Assembly: GCA_021805275.1 (NCBI GenBank)
Contig: JAJZFQ010000181.1
Location: 1 to 10,819 of the forward strand
Origin: Pseudomonadota bacterium
GTDB lineage: Bacteria; Pseudomonadota; Gammaproteobacteria; Steroidobacterales; Steroidobacteraceae
Length of the DNA stretch: 10,819 bases
Direction: 5' to 3'
The notes under the pieces were generated by a model. That model ran no database searches and was not told the DNA's origin. It saw nothing but the letters and a program-made list of their open reading frames with translations. Below are positions 7,170 through 10,819 of this stretch, in pieces; position 1 is the stretch's first letter; the number at the start of each line of letters is the position of its first letter. Both the position numbers and the translations under genes were made by a program.

Positions 7170-7508
7170 ATGAAAGCACTTCGAACCAGTGTAGTTGCAG
7201 CGTCGCTATCGGCCGCCCTGGCGGTCATCGCCATCGCTCCTGCGCATGCGGACACTGCCTGGCAAACGCATCATCCTCGCCGTGAGCAGGTCAACAATCG
7301 TCTCGCACGGCAGAACCAGCGCATTCACCAGCAGGTGCGCGAAGGGGAACTGACCCGATCGCAGGCAGTTCGGCTGCATCAGGCCGACTGGCGCACGCGG
7401 ATGGCTGAGAGGCGCACGGCGCGCCGCAACGGCGGATTCATCACCCGCCGTCAGCAGGCGCGTTTGAACCGGCGGGAAACCAGAATTAGCCGACGCATTG
7501 GCAAATAG
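7170..7508 (+). CDS. Small arginine-rich exported protein (uncharacterised proteobacterial type)
   Basis: The product is 112 aa. A signal peptide occupies residues 1-27 (charged start MKALR, hydrophobic core, APAHA cleavage motif), leaving a mature protein of about 85 residues. The mature part has 22 arginines and a single lysine, at its very C-terminus, and is predicted to be helical and strongly basic. The pattern HPRR.QVN.RLA.QN.RI, then L...A..LH..D...R..ER, then NGG.IT and a terminal RIG is one I recognise from hypothetical secreted proteins of beta- and gammaproteobacteria; I know no function or name for it. The ATG has AAGGG (7159-7163) six bases upstream. An in-frame TTG at 7131 with AGGAGG ten bases before it would add 13 residues ahead of the signal peptide and is less likely. 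It is monocistronic and convergent with the DUF1345 gene. Confidence 0.75.
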   Translation: MKALRTSVVAASLSAALAVIAIAPAHADTAWQTHHPRREQVNNRLARQNQRIHQQVREGELTRSQAVRLHQADWRTRMAERRTARRNGGFITRRQQARLNRRETRISRRIGK

Positions 7509-7521
7509 TCTAGAGGCCGCC

Positions 7522-7556
7522 CGCCGGCCGCTGATGCGTTCACACAGCGGCCGGCG
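7522..7556 (+). terminator. Perfect 12-bp stem-loop after the small exported protein gene
   Basis: CGCCGGCCGCTG (7522-7533) pairs perfectly with CAGCGGCCGGCG (7545-7556) around an 11-base loop. It starts 13 bases after the stop codon at 7508. There is no T-run on either side, so it is not a textbook intrinsic terminator. Its strength and its place between convergent genes suggest transcript ending or 3'-end protection, possibly in both directions. Confidence 0.5.
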
Positions 7557-7646
7557 CGAGCGGCTGAGTCGTTGGATCGTACTGGCGGCCCGCTCGCGAC
7601 ATCCGCGTCTGCAGCTCTGCAAGAGCAGGCCGGGCATCACAGCGCG

Positions 7647-7658
7647 TTCCTCGAGGAA
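7647..7658. repeat. 12-bp palindrome in the convergent intergenic gap
   Basis: TTCCTCGAGGAA is a perfect palindrome 22 bases downstream of the DUF1345 stop codon. Palindromes of this length are expected a few times per 10 kb, so it is listed only for completeness. A weak CTGGC/GCCAG dyad (7662-7678) lies between it and the gene. Confidence 0.25.
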
Positions 7659-7680
7659 GAACTGGCAATCAGCGCCAGGT

Positions 7681-8316
7681 CTAGATCAGCCCGGCAGTGA
7701 TATTGATCGCGAAGCCAATGATCGCCACATTGAACGCGAATGAGATGATTTCGTGAATGATCACGACGCGGCGGACTTCGGTTTGGGTGGTGGACACGTC
7801 CGCCGTTTGATTTGCCGCGGAGATCGTGATCGCAAAGTAGGCGAAATCCCAGAACGTGGGCATTTCGGTCTTCGGGAATACGAGCGGCCTATTCTCCGGC
7901 GCAGCGCTGTAAAAGAGATCCGCATAATGCGTCGTGAACATGGTCGGCACCAGCAGCCATGAGGCGATGAGCGTCACCGCGGCAAGCGCCACCCGCCAGA
8001 TACGGATACTGTGCGGAACTTGGTTCAGGGTTGCCAGAGGCTCCACGATGGCGAGCACGCTCAGAAGGGCGGCAACGATCACGATCACGAGGATGACGGG
8101 CCCAGAGGGGTCCTCGTCCATGTAACGCGATTGGATCTGCTCTGCGGTGAGACGGCTCATCCCCAGATAGATGGTGAGCAAAAAGAACGTCACCGCCCCG
8201 TCCCAACTGACCAGTAGCCGGCTGACGAACGTCCAGTGAGCCGGAAGACAGAAGAATCCAACAGTGCCGACCGCGAGCGCGCTCCAGAACCGAAAATGCT
8301 GTCGTATAGATTTGAT
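7681..8316 (-). CDS. DUF1345 family membrane protein, apparent ATC start
   Basis: This is an uncharacterised inner-membrane protein of the DUF1345 family (211 aa if started at 8316, a normal family length). The frame holds about six hydrophobic segments: around SALAVGTVGFFCLP, LLVSWDGAVTFFLLTIYL, VILVIVIVAALLSVLAIV, WRVALAAVTLIASWLLV, a DFAYFAITISAANQTADV segment, and FAFNVAIIGFAINITAG at the end. The HYADLFY and TFWDFAYFA...Q.ADV patterns and the final IN..AGL are family-like. The first conventional start is GTG at 8193, which would delete the first helix and most of the second. The coding pattern continues upstream without a stop to 8343. The codon at 8316-8314 is ATC followed by KSIRQHFRFW, and GGAG (8325-8328 on the minus strand) lies 8 bases before it. 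Either ATC is a rare start, the start was mutated from ATG, or the base call is wrong. The molecular function is unknown. Confidence 0.8.
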   Translation of the reverse strand: MKSIRQHFRFWSALAVGTVGFFCLPAHWTFVSRLLVSWDGAVTFFLLTIYLGMSRLTAEQIQSRYMDEDPSGPVILVIVIVAALLSVLAIVEPLATLNQVPHSIRIWRVALAAVTLIASWLLVPTMFTTHYADLFYSAAPENRPLVFPKTEMPTFWDFAYFAITISAANQTADVSTTQTEVRRVVIIHEIISFAFNVAIIGFAINITAGLI

Positions 8317-8324
8317 CGGCGGAT

Positions 8325-8328
8325 CTCC
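8325..8328 (-). promoter_or_regulatory. Shine-Dalgarno GGAG before the ATC codon of the DUF1345 gene
   Basis: On the minus strand GGAG lies 8 bases before ATC at 8316. This is normal spacing, and it is the reason to place the start there rather than at the GTG 123 bases downstream. The ATG codons just upstream (8339 and 8348) are in other frames. Confidence 0.45.
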
Positions 8329-8346
8329 ACGTCCGACATGTGCTCA

Positions 8347-8936
8347 TTAAGATACAGGGAGCACGCTTGTCGATCAATCGCCGCACGGGACAGCCAGTTC
8401 CATCGTATGCACTTGCACCCCTGGCATTCCTGGCGCGTCCCCGAAATCACCCGGATCGAGAGTATCGTATGGTCTCAGATGTTCGCCTTCAGCCGAGGCC
8501 CGCGCACCGGTGCCGACCAGCAGACGCGTGCGATCTGCGCCGACCAAGCCCGCTGCTACCGTGAACCGCGCACAACCACATGAGTGCTCGAACACTCGTC
8601 GTGCCGCACGACGAGCGAAATTACGGTGATGCGCTGGGCGTCACCTCTGATCGCCTCACGCAACGCCCGTTCGTCACCACGCGTAGCGGGGGCGCCCCCA
8701 TCCACAAGCTCACCCGTGCATCCGGCCGTCCGCAGCCCGCATCTGGTGTTCGCTCGGTCTGACACCGGTCCGGCAGGCGGGACGCCGTCAGGCAGTTCTC
8801 CCTCATCCGTGGAACCCTCGCATAGTGCAGCGCCGATCCTCCCGAGTGCGCCTTTTCGAGCGCTGAGGTAGGATCATGCGGGCGCGGGGCGGCCGCCGGT
8901 CTCCCCGAAATCCGTAGAACGGCGGGAGAACTCCTC
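8347..8936. other. Divergent intergenic region, no gene recognised
   Basis: About 590 bases separate the DUF1345 gene and the Sel1 lipoprotein gene. Several frames of 60-115 codons are open on both strands, but none shows a known motif, a signal peptide or a convincing ribosome site. It should contain the promoters of both flanking genes. TAGGAT at 8869-8874 is a possible -10 for the lipoprotein gene without a good -35. The length suggests either complex regulation or a decayed gene. The inverted repeats at 8582-8615 are its main structural feature. Confidence 0.4.
8582..8615. repeat. Overlapping inverted repeats, one with perfect 10-bp arms
   Basis: CTCGTCGTGC (8595-8604) and GCACGACGAG (8606-8615) are perfect inverted repeats around one base. 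GAGTG (8582-8586) and CACTC (8593-8597) form a second dyad that shares CTC with the first. As RNA the two stems would be mutually exclusive; as DNA the longer one looks like a dimeric-protein binding site. No protein can be assigned to it. Confidence 0.5.
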
Positions 8937-10463
8937 TTGATCACGGACATCACGACACACGCAGACGGCAGCGGATATCACCCGCCACACCATTTTCCGT
9001 CCGGGCGAGCGTACATCGCCCTCGCGTTTGCGCTGTTGACCTTGAATCTGGTGGGATGTGCCACCGTCGGCCCGGCCGCTACCTTTCGCAGCGTTCCGTG
9101 CGTCCACGGATGTCCTCAGGCTCCTGTGACGCTTCGCAACGAACTGAAGTCGGGTAGTCCCGTGGCGGAGGTCGCCATGGGGCAGCGCGAGATTGAAATC
9201 ATGCATTTCGCCGACGCGCAGTTCTGGTTTCGGCAAGCCGCGGCGCAGAGCGATCCCGCGGGTGAGTATCGTGTGGGCCTGGACTATGCGCTGGGTCGTG
9301 GAACGGAAGAAAGTCGCGCAAAATCCCTCTATTGGATTCGCAAAGCAGCACTCCAGGGATACACGGCAGCAGAGTATGCCATCGGGCTCGATTATCAATA
9401 CGGTCGAGGCGTTCCACGGAGTTTCGTGAAGGCGATTCATTGGCTTCGCGGGGCGGCCGTCCAGGGGTTCGCGACCGCACAGTACGCCCTGGGCTATGAT
9501 TTCGGGCGCGGATTGGGGGTCACGCAGAACTACGCGACCGCCAACTACTGGTTTCGCAAGGCCGCCCTCCAAGGACTTGCGGCGGCAGAATTTGCGCTGG
9601 GGATGGATGATCTGGCGGGGAGGGGATGCGCGCGACACGCGGTAGCAGGTAATCGATGGTTGCGTAAAGCCGCGGAGCAAGGCGGGGCGCCTGCGGAGTA
9701 CCTTCTCGGGATCAACTATGATTTGGGACGGGGCGTTCCTAACAATACAACACGAGGTCAGTATTGGTTCCGCAAAGCGGCAATGAGCGGATTTCCACCG
9801 GCGGAAGCCGCGGTCGGCATCGATTACGAACTCGGGCGTGGTACGGCGAGGAATTATCGGAAGGGGTATGTCTGGCTACGGAAAGCTGCTGCGCAGAACG
9901 TCACTCTCGCGGAGTACTATCTTGGCGCAGCATATTACCGGGGGCGGGGCGTCCCGAAGAGCGCCGCCAAGGCACAGTGGTGGTGGCGAAAAGCAAAAGC
10001 CAACGGCCCTTTTCCGAGTCTGCGCAACCAGTGTCGCATGAGCGCCCAGCATTCCGATTACGTCGAGATCTATCGTCACGCGATCCAGGCATCCGCGAAA
10101 AAGCTTCCTGCCGGCACGAGTCCGCCTGGAATCAAGAGCGATTTCCCGCAGCCTTGTGGGTTCTACCCTGAAGTTTCGCAAATCCTGGATCACCAAGGCA
10201 CGGCCATCGTTCATGTGTGTATAGGCGCAAATGGCCGACTCGCGCACCGTCCGACCATCCTCCGGTCAACAGGATTTCCTCGTCTCGATGCGGCAGCGCT
10301 CCGGTATGTGCGCGCAACGTCCGGATATTGGACCCCCGCGCACCGACACGGAAAAGCCGTCGAGCTATGCGAAAAATGGCCGGTCCGATTTAGGTTATCG
10401 AAACCTATCCAGGGATCTCCGGAAACGACGCGGCGTGATCGAGCGAAGAGTCTGACTCAGTGA
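8937..10463 (+). CDS. Sel1-repeat lipoprotein with C-terminal TonB-like domain
   Basis: This is a predicted lipoprotein of 508 aa. The TTG start at 8937 is preceded by GGGAGAA (8924-8930) six bases upstream, and no later start keeps the signal sequence. Lipobox LVGC gives lipidated Cys41 after an unusually long N-terminal region of about 23 residues. Seven Sel1 repeats follow with an exact 36-residue period (conserved position at 110, 146, 182, 218, 254, 290 and 326), each of the form AEY.LG.DY..GRG...WFRKAA.QG; a degenerate one precedes them at about 78-107. From about 405 to 487 a TonB C-terminal-like fold is visible: YPEVS, GTAIVHVCIGANGRL, STGFPRLDAAALRYVR, and WPVRFRL at the end. Cysteines at 55, 59, 366, 407, 428 and 478 may form disulfides. 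Sel1 arrays are protein-protein scaffolds and TonB_C domains contact envelope partners. A periplasmic scaffold role is inferred; the partner is unknown. Confidence 0.88.
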   Translation: MITDITTHADGSGYHPPHHFPSGRAYIALAFALLTLNLVGCATVGPAATFRSVPCVHGCPQAPVTLRNELKSGSPVAEVAMGQREIEIMHFADAQFWFRQAAAQSDPAGEYRVGLDYALGRGTEESRAKSLYWIRKAALQGYTAAEYAIGLDYQYGRGVPRSFVKAIHWLRGAAVQGFATAQYALGYDFGRGLGVTQNYATANYWFRKAALQGLAAAEFALGMDDLAGRGCARHAVAGNRWLRKAAEQGGAPAEYLLGINYDLGRGVPNNTTRGQYWFRKAAMSGFPPAEAAVGIDYELGRGTARNYRKGYVWLRKAAAQNVTLAEYYLGAAYYRGRGVPKSAAKAQWWWRKAKANGPFPSLRNQCRMSAQHSDYVEIYRHAIQASAKKLPAGTSPPGIKSDFPQPCGFYPEVSQILDHQGTAIVHVCIGANGRLAHRPTILRSTGFPRLDAAALRYVRATSGYWTPAHRHGKAVELCEKWPVRFRLSKPIQGSPETTRRDRAKSLTQ

Positions 10464-10568
10464 AAAATCCTCTGATGCGCAGACTCACCTCTCGGTCGAC
10501 ACCATCGTGACGGTGTCGACCGCCAAGAGCGCTCTGGTCGCGGTCTCAATCGTTCTGATCATTCAGCT
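10464..10568. other. Gap between the Sel1 lipoprotein gene and the edge reading frame
   Basis: About 105 bases without a recognised gene. It holds a strong stem-loop at 10493-10522. A plus-strand frame from GTG at 10507 would give a 26-residue hydrophobic peptide ending at TGA 10585-10587, but it has no Shine-Dalgarno sequence and I do not call it a gene. Confidence 0.35.
10493..10522 (+). terminator. Perfect 11-bp stem-loop after the Sel1 lipoprotein gene
   Basis: CGGTCGACACC (10493-10503) pairs perfectly with GGTGTCGACCG (10512-10522) around an 8-base loop. It begins 29 bases after the stop codon at 10463. No T-run follows. It lies between genes that appear convergent (lipoprotein on plus, EAL-like frame on minus) and could serve either strand. 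Confidence 0.5.
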
Positions 10569-10819
10569 CTACGCGGAAACCGCATGAGCCGCTACTGCAC
10601 AGGACGTCAACGGTGTTTCCTCCGCTTCGGACTGGTCTGCTCGCGGTAGCTTCTTGGAAAATGTCTCCGCTGGAATGGCCGCGCTGAACAGGAAGCCCTG
10701 ATATTCGTCGCACAATGCGCGTTTCAGGCGTGTCGAGAAGGCCCACTCCGAACACTGGATCTGGATGGGCGAGGGCTTCGGAATGAAGCGTGCCGAGGTG
10801 ATTGCCTTTGCCGAGGGCG
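10569..10819 (-). CDS. Partial frame ending in an EAL-domain-like C-terminus (possible c-di-GMP phosphodiesterase tail or remnant)
   Basis: The minus-strand frame is open from the window edge to TAG at 10571-10569 (about 83 codons, start outside the window). Residues from 10712 downward read CDEYQGFLFSAAIPAETF. This closely fits the end of EAL phosphodiesterase domains, usually written CD..QGYLFS.P.PA..F. EAL proteins hydrolyse cyclic di-GMP. A polar tail of about 28 residues (ADQSEAEETPLTSC and on) follows. Upstream of this block in the same frame I do not find the AEGVET motif expected about 15-20 residues earlier. The gene may therefore be frameshifted or decayed, or the match may be local. 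The opposite strand in the matching phase is also protein-like but has two TGA codons, and I prefer the minus reading. Confidence 0.38.
   Translation of the reverse strand, partial: PSAKAITSARFIPKPSPIQIQCSEWAFSTRLKRALCDEYQGFLFSAAIPAETFSKKLPRADQSEAEETPLTSCAVAAHAVSA

Noticed and set aside
7647..7658. TTCCTCGAGGAA palindrome as an operator
   Set aside because: Perfect 12-bp palindromes are expected a few times per 10 kb, and nothing links this one to a promoter or regulator.
8584..8953. Plus frame 8584-8871 and minus frame 8621-8953 as real genes in the divergent region
   Set aside because: No recognisable family, no signal or membrane segment, no good ribosome site, and each overlaps the other.
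9262..10017. The 108-base periodicity as a DNA tandem repeat or CRISPR-like array
   Set aside because: The period reflects 36-residue Sel1 protein repeats; the DNA itself is diverged between units.
10526..10535. AGAGCGCTCT palindrome after the Sel1 lipoprotein gene
   Set aside because: Ten-bp palindromes are common by chance; no promoter context is visible.
10507..10587. Small hydrophobic peptide gene starting at GTG 10507
   Set aside because: There is no Shine-Dalgarno sequence, the start sits in the loop of a strong hairpin, and the frame is probably the shadow of the minus-strand EAL-like frame.

Overview
The window is GC-rich Gram-negative DNA. An outer-membrane efflux lipoprotein, periplasmic and lipid-anchored proteins, a SlyA-like MarR regulator and a DUF1345 membrane protein together suggest a proteobacterium. 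A gamma- or betaproteobacterium of the Xanthomonadales/Nevskiales/Burkholderiales kind is my best guess; this is inference, and no marker gene fixes the taxon. No tRNA, rRNA, CRISPR array, insertion sequence or phage gene was seen.

Layout. Positions 1-429 hold no gene I recognise, but they carry a probable promoter and a 12-bp operator (244-255) that matches the SlyA-type consensus at 11 of 12 bases. Positions 430-6136 are a tight three-gene operon for a tripartite RND efflux pump, in the order outer-membrane factor, periplasmic adaptor, inner-membrane pump. Its genes are 3 and 16 bases apart. A SlyA/MarR-family regulator follows 117 bases later (about 6254-6805). The simplest model is that this regulator binds the operator over the pump promoter and represses the pump, and possibly itself, until a ligand releases it.

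Positions 7170-7508 encode a small, very arginine-rich exported protein behind a GC-rich leader hairpin. It converges on a DUF1345 six-helix-type membrane protein on the minus strand (7681 to about 8316). The conserved N-terminus of that protein extends past any ATG, GTG or TTG, and the well-spaced codon is ATC. A roughly 620-base region without a recognisable gene (8317-8936) separates it from a divergent TTG-started lipoprotein (8937-10463). That lipoprotein joins seven exact 36-residue Sel1 repeats to a TonB C-terminal-like domain. At the right edge a minus-strand frame (10569 to the window end) finishes with a stretch very like the end of an EAL domain, so it may be the tail of a cyclic-di-GMP phosphodiesterase gene or a remnant.

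The most useful leads are the SlyA-like operator and regulator pair, the apparent ATC start of the DUF1345 gene, the perfect inverted repeat at 8595-8615, the Sel1-TonB_C lipoprotein, and the recurrent strong hairpins without a U-tract just after gene ends. I did not find a clearly new multi-gene system; the core of the window is a regulated multidrug-type efflux locus.
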